Origin: Schistocephalus solidus
Taxonomy: Eukaryota; Platyhelminthes; Cestoda; Diphyllobothriidea; Diphyllobothriidae
Assembly: GCA_017591395.1 (NCBI GenBank)
Contig: WEDG01001053.1
Location: forward strand, 62,001 to 126,000
Length of the DNA stretch: 64,000 bases
Direction: 5' to 3'
Position 1 is the stretch's first letter, and every line of letters starts with the position of its first letter. The position numbers and the translations under genes were made by a program. Shown here one piece after another: positions 52,911-62,349 of the stretch. Under the pieces are notes generated by a model. That model saw only the letters and a program-made list of their open reading frames with translations. It was not told the DNA's origin and did not search any database.

Positions 52911-53394
52911 AGGATTCAACCCAGTTTTGTATCAATTCCCCCGCACTTTCTGTCATCTACCCCTTCTGATATGTTTTTCCAATCTGTCAAAACATAATTT
53001 ATATATTTTATTCAGTTAGTCCTATCGTTAGCGTGGGTTTATCGCAGTTGGGCGATGTAAAATAATGAGATGGGTTCTTTTTTCACATAGGACTATCTCC
53101 GTGTAAGTTATCTCCGTTTCCTCATGCCCGGTGTATCCCGCCGTCAAGACACGATTAAGACCAGTGGCTAAATAGGTAATATCTGCCCATTCTCTGCATG
53201 TCATATACATTCTGTCCCTACCCCTCAAAGAACATGACATAGGCTTTCATTCTGGCACAGAAAAATTATTAGTCTAAGAAGGAGCTTATGTGATTGCACG
53301 ATATGGCAGTTGGACCGTCGAATCTGACAACATCCACCGTGCGCACCACAGTATGTTAGCGCAGGGACGATAACTTGCGCATGAATTATATTAT

Positions 53395-53830
53395 TGAGAG
53401 TAGGCATGCGCTGTATCTACGCAATCTCTCCTTCTCCCTCCCCCACCCAATTGGGTCCGGTGTCATGATCAAATCAGGAAGACCGGAGGCAGAAGAGGGC
53501 GCAGGTGGCTGTCGCGGCCGGAGCCGCCCCTGGGCGTACCACCACACCTGGCTCGGATCCCGCGGAGTGGGAGAAGGATCTATTGCGATCTGACCCTCAG
53601 TCCACCAGTCGGCCATACCACACGAACAAACTCTGGTCTAACTGCGAGGTCCGAGTTATACCGCCAGTCGGCAACCTTCCAAGCGACGGATTTTAGCGCA
53701 CCGTGATAACTTTAAGCGCGTCGGATTATTTATAGCCGGGAAAATGCGCTGAGCAGTCGACCTCACTCTCTGTTCCCATGCCCAGGACCCAGGCCCTATC
53801 CGAGCCAGTCAGGTTTCTAATGCGGTGAAT
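53395..53830. repeat. GC-rich dispersed repeat (family R), copy 3
   Basis: CCCCACCCAATTGGGTCCGG, GCGCAGGTGGCTGTCGCGGC, GGGCGTACCACCACACCTGG, AGCGCACCGTGATAAC and GGGAAAATGCGCTGAGC match copy 1 closely. It ends near ATGCGGTG. Confidence 0.7.
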
Positions 53831-54187
53831 GGCATAGCACGATATAGATGAATGTCCCTTAATTGACCTGTAGCAGTGTTTTTTTCGGTTAACCTCAGAA
53901 GCCAGTAATGGTGAAATTGAAGTTTGCAAAGAAAACCCTACCACCTTTCTCATTCCAAGGACCACGCCCTTTACATCGTCCAGCACATTCGTATTTGCTG
54001 CCAAAGGCTGGTCTTGGCTAGGTAGATCTCACAATGAGATCTTTACATTTTGACGTTGTAAAATCCTTTCCGGCTAACTGACAGAATGTTTTGGTCTTCT
54101 AACCTCGTCTGTATGATAAACTCACCAGCGCTCACGAAGGCGATATCAGCAAAGTATTCTGCCTATTAACCCCCAAGTCTGAAATGG

Positions 54188-54193
54188 TTTATT
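54188..54193 (-). terminator. Possible poly(A) signal of ENY2 copy A
   Basis: AATAAA on the minus strand, about 170 bases beyond the stop. It is the nearest canonical signal I found. No other signal conflicts with it. Confidence 0.4.
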
Positions 54194-54364
54194 CGATTCC
54201 ATAAAGAAATTTTCACGAGGTCTTATAAGGAAATAAATTAAAACCCACGAGGCAGGGTCAACAACCCACAAGAAAAAGCAATTCAAGTAATTACAAAAAC
54301 TAATTTGATCCTATTTTCATTAATAATATTTGTAGATAGCAACTGGACAAGATCCGTCACAACT

Positions 54365-54661
54365 CTAAATTTCGATGTTGTTCTTTGCCATGAACTGTTT
54401 CAGTCGTTCCAGCGTCGCTGCCTTTACCTCTTTCGGGACAGTAGACCGCGCAGCCGCCGAAACACCCATGACTACATCGTCCACGGAGACATTGTCCACG
54501 CCTTTGGACTTAATGAACTCTTTGCAGTGCATCTTCACTTTGTCATTCCAGCCACTTTTCTTCAACTGCTCCTCAATCATGTCCCTTAATTTCTCTCGTT
54601 CTCCTGTGCTAGTGAGCAGGTCATTGACCTTTTGTCGAATTTCTTCACGTTTTGCTGTCAT
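54365..54661 (-). CDS. ENY2: ENY2-like SAGA/TREX-2 subunit, copy A (intronless)
   Basis: A single uninterrupted frame of 98 residues, close to the roughly 100-residue length of animal ENY2 (Sus1 in yeast). ENY2 is a small helical adaptor in the SAGA deubiquitinase module and the TREX-2 mRNA export complex. Diagnostic stretches are LLTSTGEREKLRDMIEEQL, SGWNDKVKMHCKEFIKSKG and VDNVSVDDVVMGVSAAAR, matching the family pattern of TGER..L...L...GW.......CKE.I..KG...V..DD....... The start is the only ATG that gives the full family length. About 60 of 98 residues match copy B by eye. The lack of introns suggests a retrocopy, or an ancestor that had already lost its introns. The frame is intact, so it is probably functional. 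Confidence 0.9.
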   Translation of the reverse strand: MTAKREEIRQKVNDLLTSTGEREKLRDMIEEQLKKSGWNDKVKMHCKEFIKSKGVDNVSVDDVVMGVSAAARSTVPKEVKAATLERLKQFMAKNNIEI

Positions 54662-54718
54662 TCCTTTGTTTGGTTTTGAGGAATGGACGTAGGGACGAAA
54701 GCCATTCGAAGTCTGCTT

Positions 54719-54760
54719 TTATCGATTTTTACATGACAGAGCATGCGCGCGCTCCACGTG
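54719..54760 (-). promoter_or_regulatory. ENY2 copy A promoter: TATCGAT plus CACGTG
   Basis: TTATCGATTTTT (54719-54730 as read on +) lies 58 bases upstream of the ATG. A GCGCGC-rich stretch and a palindromic CACGTG (54755-54760) lie further upstream. TATCGAT resembles the core of the insect DRE element. The same pair of motifs lies upstream of copy B. Confidence 0.5.
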
Positions 54761-55234
54761 CGCGTCCACGAGACCTAAACAGATTAACCAATCAACTCAC
54801 AAGACGGCTTCGCTTCAGGGTCTCAGTCTGCGTTGGCGACGGATCACAAATGACAGGCAGAAATGGGTGCACACCGATACATTGGCTTCCCGAAGCCACT
54901 CATGAACAGGCGATCGCCGAACTCGACAATCACAACGCTTCATAAATCTACCCGCATTTGGTGTCGATACTTCCCATACATGTACAGGATTAACTGTTCA
55001 GAACGCTGTTCGTTTGCATTTTATTAAAAACTTATTTTTGTGGTGAAGCGACAGTGTGAGATTCGGAGTCCTGAAAATCGGAGCTGCCACCCACAAAAAG
55101 TTAACGAATCGGTAGAAATGAAAGCTGCTAAGGCTTAGAATAAAATTCGGCATTTTGGCTGCGTTCACACCGTTCAGATTCTACTAACAAAAGTTTCCAT
55201 TTTCAGAATACCAATTTTTCTGTTGGTTTTGTGC

Positions 55235-55512
55235 TAAATTCCAAGTAACTTATGTTTAGGATTAAGGTGAGGGTTAGGGTTAAGCTCAGGGTTAGGTTTA
55301 AATTCGAGGTTTAGGTCAGAGTTGGGGTTTAGGTTTAGGGTAGGGCTAGGGTTAAGATGAAGTGACTGTTTAGTCTTATGTTAAGGTTAGAGCTAGCGTT
55401 AATACACGGGTGTATTTACCCATTCCTGAAATTTACCGCAAGGTCACTTATTTTAAGCGTTCCGGGCGGTTCTCGGTCCCGTGTCTTGTTTAGGCGGCCA
55501 TGCAAGGCATCC
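55235..55512. mobile_element. MITE-like element, left-truncated
   Basis: It has GTGCTAAATTCCAAGTAAC, an interior with GTGAGGGTTAGGGTTAAGC and GGTTTAGGTTTAGGGTAGGG, and a right arm with TTTACCGCAAGGTCAC, CCCGTGTCTTGTTTAGGCGG and CATGCAAGGCATCC. Confidence 0.7.
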
Positions 55513-55519
55513 CCCCCTG

Positions 55520-56905
55520 GGAATCATCACAGAACCTTAAAGTTTATCAAGCAAACATTCAAACTACACCCAAACTTACATGCACATGGGAGGGTAGCGA
55601 TTAAATGGTGTTCAGTATCAGTCTCTTAAACGACATGGGACTGGTATTATCGATTCTGTTTTAGCGGTATAAAAATGTGTGCTGGGCAAAATTCCTTTTG
55701 CCAACCTGAGTGACCACCCAGGACTAATTGACAAAGATTTTCAGTTAAACACCGACTTTCGGGTACAGCTTGATTATTTCTTGGGCTTTCTCAATCGGAA
55801 ATGTAATCTACTTCTCTCAGGTATTGCGGGAAATCTTCCCCGCTTCAGGACTTTTGGCAGTTTGTCCATTAGTTTAAGATGTTTGGTAAGCCCAAGTCTC
55901 CTCTCCGATGTACGAGTTCGCTTTTCCGAGCAGACGAGTCTAAACGGGGTAGCAATAGCACTCGTTTTTCAAAACGTGGTACCATAGGCGCCTTCTTGAT
56001 TTTTGATTGCCGCGACATATGATGGTAAATTTGTTTGCAAAACATAGTGACCGTATACAGTACGTGTCCTATCTCTTGAAAGCTCACGGATTTCATGAGA
56101 AAAGGCCCGTCACGCGAAATCAGTCCACAGTGCGTCCCCCAAAGTTTTACAGTAGCTAAAGAAGCGACCGTTCTTAAAAATATGGCATATTGGGGTTAAA
56201 AAATTAATCTTACGTTGTTTATAAGTACTAATTGTTTAAGAAAATCGGTACATTCAAAAGAAAGTGAAAAATCGAGTAAACTAATTAGTCTGAAGTTTTA
56301 AATTTTCAGAATGCTTGTCCAGGTAAACAAACGAGTAAATAAAACACTGCAAGTAGAATTAATTTTTAAAATAGTCACAAGCTTAACTGCACCCGTACTC
56401 CTACTATAACATGTCTACATGAATGAAAAAGGCATGTTATAGGAACCAACACTAGAGACCGTATATTAACTCGTCGCCAACATTGCATTTTAACCCAAAT
56501 AAGAAGACTTTACTTGCAAGATGGATAGCTCGTGACTATACTGCTACTGTTGAAACCGCTGACAGCAAAGTAATCTCTCTCGTAAAGTCTGTGTGCGACG
56601 TATTAGTAAGCTTTGAATTTCCTAGATTAGCAAAAGTGGAACATGTGTCAAAAAGCTTTTGGTCTGTGCAATATAAACGCTTGGTCATGTGTGTATTGTG
56701 TTGCTGTGAGGGCTTTTAAAGATCACTAACGCATACTTATCGACTCCTTGCCCTCGAATGTAGACTTAACTTGTGTGACTGTATCAAGCAGAGGTAAGGA
56801 AGTAATTTGTGGAAATGCTATTTTCATGGACAGAGGCGAATGATTAAGTTTCATGTCTATGCGTGAGTATACAAGAAAGCTGATCGATCACCCGAAAAAT
56901 TTATT
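55520..56905. other. No supported gene
   Basis: Between a MITE and a PLE relic. Short frames only. Confidence 0.45.
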
Positions 56906-56909
56906 TGTC

Positions 56910-57235
56910 TAAGCTTTCGAACTCAAGCAGGAGTCGATCGTCAGAGAGGGCAGATGGTGGCCGTTATAGAAATCACTAACACATAAACTGTCAGAGCTGC
57001 ATTTCTGGATGTGATCACGCAGGACTCCGTATGCGGGTGGCAGCTCAATATGTCTGTTGGCCGGGTTCCCATCAGAGGCTCAGACTACAATCAACTATCA
57101 GCTGATCTTGCTCGCAGTATTCAAAATTACCTCAGCTGCTTCGAAGCTGAACTCGTGGCCATTTAGAAGTTGCCGGCAGCCACGTTCGATAATGAGGTCC
57201 CCAGTTGCACAGCCAACTTACGTTTTTGTATGCGC
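56910..57235 (-). mobile_element. PLE relic with endonuclease tail and hammerhead-like motif
   Basis: Minus strand: GDLIIERGCRQLLNGHEFSF then EAAEVILNTASKIS, a frame change, then SDGNPANRHIELPPAYGVLR and DHIQKCSS (NRHIEL codons at 57058-57041). About 100 bases on come CTGACGA (56944-56938), 19 bases and GAAA (56918-56915). Confidence 0.6.
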
Positions 57236-57529
57236 TATCCGACCTGCATAATTACAAGGTGCGTTTATGTGGGCTAGGGTACACTACACCAGACTGCTTC
57301 CTGGGGTTTAACTGGCCTTTACTTTTCATGTATCTGCTACACATGATAACCTCACGCTCGTACGCGTTTCCAAAACCTGGTCCCGCATCAGTGCGCTCAA
57401 CGGTCTTCGAAACGTCTTAAACGTATGGCATAGCGTGCCATACCCTCAGCGGCGTCTCTTATTTGGTAGTCTGGCATTCATTCACAAAAGCTATCAACTT
57501 GGTGGAGAAGATACAATCGCTGGAGCAAA

Positions 57530-57640
57530 AAGTTTATTGACCTGATATTTCGGCTTTGCACTTGAACACATCTTTAGTGACAGTCGGAATACTGCTTTTA
57601 TCAAGAGCCCAAAACCCTATCAAGTTTCTAGAGCACACGC
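57530..57640 (-). repeat. PLE-type 3' end with degenerate hammerhead-like motif
   Basis: Minus strand: CTAAAGA (57577-57571), 19 bases, GAAA (57551-57548), then TATCAGGTCAATAAAC. The second G of the core is A here. The spacing equals the copy at 56.9 kb. Confidence 0.4.
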
Positions 57641-58169
57641 ACGATACTGCGGGATTTACCATTCTGATAGCCTAGGTGATTGACTCAAAGCCGGGACAGG
57701 AGTGTTTCGTCGGTATTGTGCCGTGACATGACGCGGTAACGAGGGGTTCGGCTCATTAATGGGTCACCCCAACGTCTTCCGTGTGATTTCTGGTATATGA
57801 ACTCCAGGTTCCATACTATACTTTTGCCACTTTCAGAAGGAATTAACGCGCGAACTTGGAGTAACTCCTTCGGAACAAAGCTTTATAGGCTGGGTCCGCA
57901 ATTTGGTATGAATCCTTGAGTTAAAATCCAGCAGCTGCTGCAAAATAATCGCATAATTTTTACAAAATGCCAACCAGCAATCATTAGTATACAAGTACGC
58001 AATTATTTTCCATACTGACAATCGACAGTTTACAAATGCTCAGAGATTTGTTTTCATAATGACAGTGAAAGTCTATTTGACAAGGACCTGTTACTGCAAA
58101 ATCTGTCATGACCCGTGACATAGACAATAGTGTCCTCCAGCGTTTTTGAAAGACTATTTTGAAGCAGAA

Positions 58170-58220
58170 TTACTGACTCTCTCTCTCTCGCTCTCTATCT
58201 ATCCATCTATCTCTATCAGT
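58170..58220. repeat. (CT)n / (CTAT)n microsatellite
   Basis: CTCTCTCTCTCTCGCTCTCT followed by ATCTATC-type units. No coding content. Confidence 0.85.
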
Positions 58221-59054
58221 TCATGATTCCGCATCGCATGTTCATCCTGCATTCTTTCTTCATAGCCGTTCTGTTGGATTTTTTTGGCGTTCCGCTATAT
58301 CAACGTTCCATAGGCTTCCACTTGGTCAAGATAATGATAGTTTCGGCAACTTTCTTATCCTCTTGTAAGGAATTGCCAAGGTGGTGTGTAAAGTTTGCTA
58401 AGTACTGTCCAGTACCACAATTTAAAATTATTTATTTTCTATTGTTTTGTGGCAGTCCGCTCTCGCTGTCAGAGTCGGATTAGAACTCGAAGCCCATCAG
58501 CACTGGGACATTCGCTGATGGATTGCAGGTGACAACACACGCGCCCTCGACGTCGAGGTCCAACAACTTCAATGGCTGCCATCCGCGGGCTTTTGAAATT
58601 GAGCCGCCATTTTGTTCTGCCCTCCATAGCCTATTTGGCCTATTATGTACCGGTTTTCGCTTCTTTTTTTTGTTTATTCAAACTGCAATAATGAGGTCAT
58701 CAGTGCATGGTGCTAGCACCGTTTTGAAGGATGTCCAATTTGGCCTAAATTTTGCGACTTATTCAAGGACGATCATTTATTGTGTCTATAGTTGTAGTAT
58801 TCATCCAGTATGCATCGTTTATGGTCTTCCGGTGTTCTGTGGGTTGTATGCCCAATTTTATTAACGGTGAATGGAGGACGTTTTTGCTGAAAACTTTAGA
58901 ATGATAAGTTCAAAATAAAGGCGTATCTCTCATGTTTGAAGAGGTAGAGTATGATAGGTGACATAAATATTATTCAACCTTTTCAAGCTGCTAAACAAAA
59001 ATAAGTAGACACGATATAGTAAATATATTTAGCTTGTTTAAGTTATGCGAATAT

Positions 59055-59625
59055 TCCAATGTTAAATGTGAAAAGTCCAGTCGACAAACACGTGTTTTCG
59101 GTAATTTTTCATCGGGCCATACCTACCTGGCTAGGCAAAGGTAAAACTAGATCTATCTCGAGTGTTGTTCTCGCCCATCTAGTCGATACTAATCACCGAG
59201 CCGATCCCAAAGAAGCCTTTCAGGTTGTTTACCGCATACCAGCCAACTTCTCTAAAGGCCTACGCCAACGGGTGCTAGCAACAGCCGAGACAGTGGCTAG
59301 CGAAACCATTGCTGTGCTGTCAGAAGACGCTACTGAAGGTGCTCACTCATCCGTGGCCAATGGCAGCTTCGGGTGGTGTTCGCACGACATTTCCACCCCC
59401 TGATAACAGTTTTTCACACCGCTTAATCGACAGTGATGTTCACCCCCCGTACTCGATCTCCGAACATCGCTTACACCTTACCCTATCCCCCCCCTCCATC
59501 CCAATGACTCCCACACCCCGACGTGGCGTGGAAACGATAAATATTAATAAATAGACAGACCTGATGAAGAACTACCGAAAACACGTGTTTGCTGACTGGA
59601 CTTTTAATATTTAGATTGCCTGCTC
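59055..59625 (+). mobile_element. PLE relic flanked by inverted terminal repeats
   Basis: The left repeat (59066-59110) is the reverse complement of the right one (59561-59611): AAAAGTCCAGTC, AAACACGTGTTTTCGGTA and TTCATC blocks match. Between them a + frame reads SSVVLAHLVDTNHRADPKEA, FQVVYRIPANF, RQRVLATAETV and then, in the next frame, LCCQKTLLKVLTHPWP. These are the C-terminal features of a PLE endonuclease. Confidence 0.6.
59561..59605 (+). ncRNA. Hammerhead-ribozyme-like motif in PLE terminal repeat
   Basis: CTGATGA (59561-59567), nine bases, GAAA (59577-59580), then the palindromic AACACGTGTT, which can serve as a short helix III, then GCTGACTGGA. The order matches the conserved hammerhead core (CUGANGA...GAAA). 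Helix II is not well paired, so this copy may be inactive. The inverted left copy reads GTTTGTCGACTGG, with GTC at the expected cleavage position, but its core has CCGATGA. Confidence 0.45.
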
Positions 59626-60069
59626 AAGCAGCTTACGCCTGTTTCAAGGAACATTTGACAAAAAGGTAGTTTCCCAAGAGTTCTGCCCTCCCCTGTCCTT
59701 CAAGTCTCGCCTTTACTTCCATTGAACTGCGTGGACTGTGACGGCCATGCTCTGGTCGCGCCTTCATCTGTAAAAAGTCATAGCATTTGTATTTGAATTT
59801 TTATTTGGTGTGTGTTACCACTCGTGTAGTGGATTGCAGGATAATTTTAACGCTGTCGCCTTTGTGGTATCAGGAGTGCCTACGGCAATTTCCGGCCACA
59901 AACACTTGGAAACCAATTCGACTGCCTCAGTCGTTGGGACTTAGAAGGCTAGTAGCTATAAGGAAAGCTCACCTGCTCTTGCGTAATCGTATTTTTGGCT
60001 TGATCTTGAATATACCCACTTAAATTGTGCGCTGCCAGATCAGTATTCCAACGACCACTCACCTTAATC

Positions 60070-60165
60070 GCAAATATAATTTCCTTGGAATTTAGCGCAA
60101 AGCCACATGCATTGTGGATAGTTCCTTTTCTTGTGTCCTGTTTAGGCGGCCATACAAGGCATCCT
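60070..60165. repeat. MITE right-end fragment forming a palindrome with the next copy
   Basis: It carries TTTCCTTGGAATTTAGCGCA, GTGTCCTGTTTAGGCGGCCA and TACAAGGCATCC. With the left arm of the copy at 60313-60405 it makes an inverted repeat of about 90 bases per arm separated by about 150 bases. Confidence 0.7.
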
Positions 60166-60312
60166 CGCCGCTAATTTTTAGTAAACACCCCAGACCGTAG
60201 GTTCGGTGGTCAGAGCGAATCTGTGGCGACTGACACTGAGACACACCTCTTGGCATTCTGGCATGACAGAGCAATCGAAGCCGGTAGGTCCAAGGAAAAG
60301 ATAGCTCGGTAA

Positions 60313-60697
60313 GGATGCCTTGCATGGCCACCTAAACAGGACACGGGAAAAGGAATCTTTCACAATATAGGTGGCTTTGTGCTTACTTCCAAGGAAATTA
60401 TGCTTGCGATTAAGGTGAGGCGTAGAGTTAAGTTTAGGGGTTCAAGGTCAGGGTTGGAGTTAGCGTCATGATAAGGGTGGAGGTTAAGGTTATTATCATT
60501 TAACTGTAGGAATTAGGTTTATGGTAGGGTTAGGGTTAAGATTAAGGTGAGAGTTTAGTTTGATGTTAGATTTAGTGTAAGTGTTAAGAAACGGGTATAT
60601 TCACTCTTCCTGACATTTACCATAAGGCCACCTATTAAGGCCGGCGGGTGGTTCGTATTCCCGTGTCCTGTTTATGTGGCCATTCAAGGCATCCCTA
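60313..60697. mobile_element. MITE-like element with telomere-like interior (type copy)
   Basis: The ends are inverted repeats: GGTAAGGATGCCTTGCATGG at the left against GGCCATTCAAGGCATCCCTA at the right. Both arms carry the GACACGGG / CCCGTGTCCTG and AGGTGGC / GCCACCT blocks. The interior is a degenerate array of GGTTAGGGTTAAG, GATTAAGGTGAG-type units. It has no coding capacity. Confidence 0.75.
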
Positions 60698-61154
60698 CCA
60701 AATTAACGCATCAAAACCTGGCTACATGTTGGGAGGAGGGGGAGGTGGGCGAAATCTACAGTCACTTTTCAGCTCTGTCGGCTCATTTTGCTCCTGAGAG
60801 CGCGGCGGTCGAAATGAATGCGCGAGAAGGAAATCCTGGTGAGTGACAATTCCTGGCGATGCCATGGGTTGGGAGGCGATTTACTACGCACCGTTGCTGG
60901 TTTATTTGAAAGCTTTGTGGCTAACCATGCCACACGAACTTACGGAAGCTTTTAGTCAACCGGAAAACGGACTTACTTTTCCCAAAATTCTATGCGGCAA
61001 TGGATGACCGTACGACCCCACTAACCGACAAAGAACTATTGTACGACCCTATTAGCGAATACAATCGATAGCTAGGCGTATAATACGGTAGCGGTGGTAA
61101 TGGGGTATGACAGTTTAAAGGACAGAAAAGGGAGATAAAGCAATGAAAGGAGAT

Positions 61155-61515
61155 GAATATTGTCGGTAAGGACAAGGGAGACTGGAATGGTCATTTCCGG
61201 CTTACTATCTATCGTCAGCCAGTCATACCCAACCCCAGGTGGTGTACCACCCGAGGCTCGAACTCGTGACTTCTGCTCAATGGGTTGCGGTTTCAATCTT
61301 CGGGTGTTGCACCACCTGAAGTTGGGTATGACTGGCTGACGAGAGTTAATAAGCCAGAAATGGCCATCCCAGTCTCGTTTGTCCTTGCCGGCAATACTCA
61401 TGTGTCTCTTCTACTAGAAGCCACTGTGCGGCTGCCGGCGGGCCTTGAGAGTGAGCCTCAAGGCAGAGCGGAACGAGTGAATTCCGTTAGCGCTCGGTGA
61501 GCGTTCATCAACGAA
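61155..61515. mobile_element. Inverted head-to-head SINE pair
   Basis: A minus copy (61155-61290) with a perfect B box complement (GTTCGAGCC on the minus strand, at 61254-61262) faces a plus copy (61290-61515). The arms GACTGGAATGGTCATTTCCG / GGCCATCCCAGTCTCG and CATACCCAACCCC / GTTGGGTATG could form a foldback of more than 100 bases per arm. Confidence 0.75.
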
Positions 61516-61906
61516 TGCAAGCTTGTTGCCTTCTACGCAAACTGGAAGCACTGTCCTACGAACAAAAACGAAATTTTATAAAAATTGGATAACGGACTTT
61601 TTAGTATGGAGTATGAGTTTCTGCCACGATTATATGATATTCTATCGATTATATACGTTGTAGCCCTCGATATTAATGTCGACCTTTCATAATTATTTAA
61701 TTTCGGTTAAGTAACGTCTAACCCCGCAGTTTATGCGGACTGTTAATTGTAGGCACTCTCGGTCATCCAGAAGAGATTTAAACGGCAGATAATTCTTCTG
61801 ATGGACAAATTTAGTTTAGATTAAATTAACAAAAATCGTGGTAAAAATATGTTTAGCGACTGGAAAGCGAAGCTATAGCTCCTGCGAGCAAGCAAACAGA
61901 GCATAA

Positions 61907-61912
61907 TTTATT
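61907..61912 (-). terminator. Poly(A) signal of ENY2 copy B
   Basis: TTTATT on the + strand gives AATAAA on the coding strand, 38 bases after the stop codon. Confidence 0.6.
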
Positions 61913-61949
61913 GCACTTTGACGTTGGTAGTAGCAGCTTGAGAAAACGC

Positions 61950-62249
61950 TCATTCGACGTCTATATTGTGCTTCTCCATGAACAGTGTCAGTCTCTGCAA
62001 CGTTTCCGCTTTTATTTCCTTTGAAACGGCATTTCGCGCTGCGGTTGTCACTCCCATTATGATGTCATCGATGGAGACATTGTCCACGCCCTTCTCCTTG
62101 ATATATTCCCTGCAGCATACCTTCATCTTCTCTTCCCAGTTGCTCTTCTTCAAGCTTTCCTCAACCTTGGCTCTGATCTTATCTCGCTCCCCAGTGCGAG
62201 TTAGCAGATCGTTAAGTCTACGGCGAACCTCCTCGCGTTGAGCTGTCAT
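61950..62249 (-). CDS. ENY2: ENY2-like SAGA/TREX-2 subunit, copy B (intronless)
   Basis: A 99-residue intact frame on the same strand as copy A, about 7.3 kb away. Diagnostic stretches are LLTRTGERDKIRAKVEESL, NWEEKMKVCCREYIKEKG and VDNVSIDDIIMGVTTAAR, ending FMEKHNIDVE. Substitutions relative to copy A are mostly conservative (I/V, K/R, E/D), which fits purifying selection on both. A poly(A) signal follows 38 bases after the stop. From the sequence alone I cannot tell which copy is ancestral. Confidence 0.9.
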   Translation of the reverse strand: MTAQREEVRRRLNDLLTRTGERDKIRAKVEESLKKSNWEEKMKVCCREYIKEKGVDNVSIDDIIMGVTTAARNAVSKEIKAETLQRLTLFMEKHNIDVE

Positions 62250-62289
62250 GTTCGCGCCGCCTTTACTGCGCCTTGTCCGAGGGCTTGCT

Positions 62290-62308
62290 CACGTGTTATC
62301 GATTTTTT
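62290..62308 (-). promoter_or_regulatory. ENY2 copy B promoter: TATCGAT plus CACGTG
   Basis: CACGTG (62290-62295) directly abuts TTATCGATTTTTT (62296-62308), 47 bases upstream of the ATG, with TGCGCGCGCA-type sequence further out. The motif content parallels copy A, although the order and spacing differ. Confidence 0.5.
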
Positions 62309-62349
62309 CCCGATCAATTGTCACCTGCACGCTTTAAACGAGCGTTAGC

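Noticed and set aside
58455..58515. Short exon after a T-rich acceptor (SALAVRVGLELEAHQHWDIR)
   Set aside because: Only 20 codons, no partner exon and no poly(A) signal; too weak to call.
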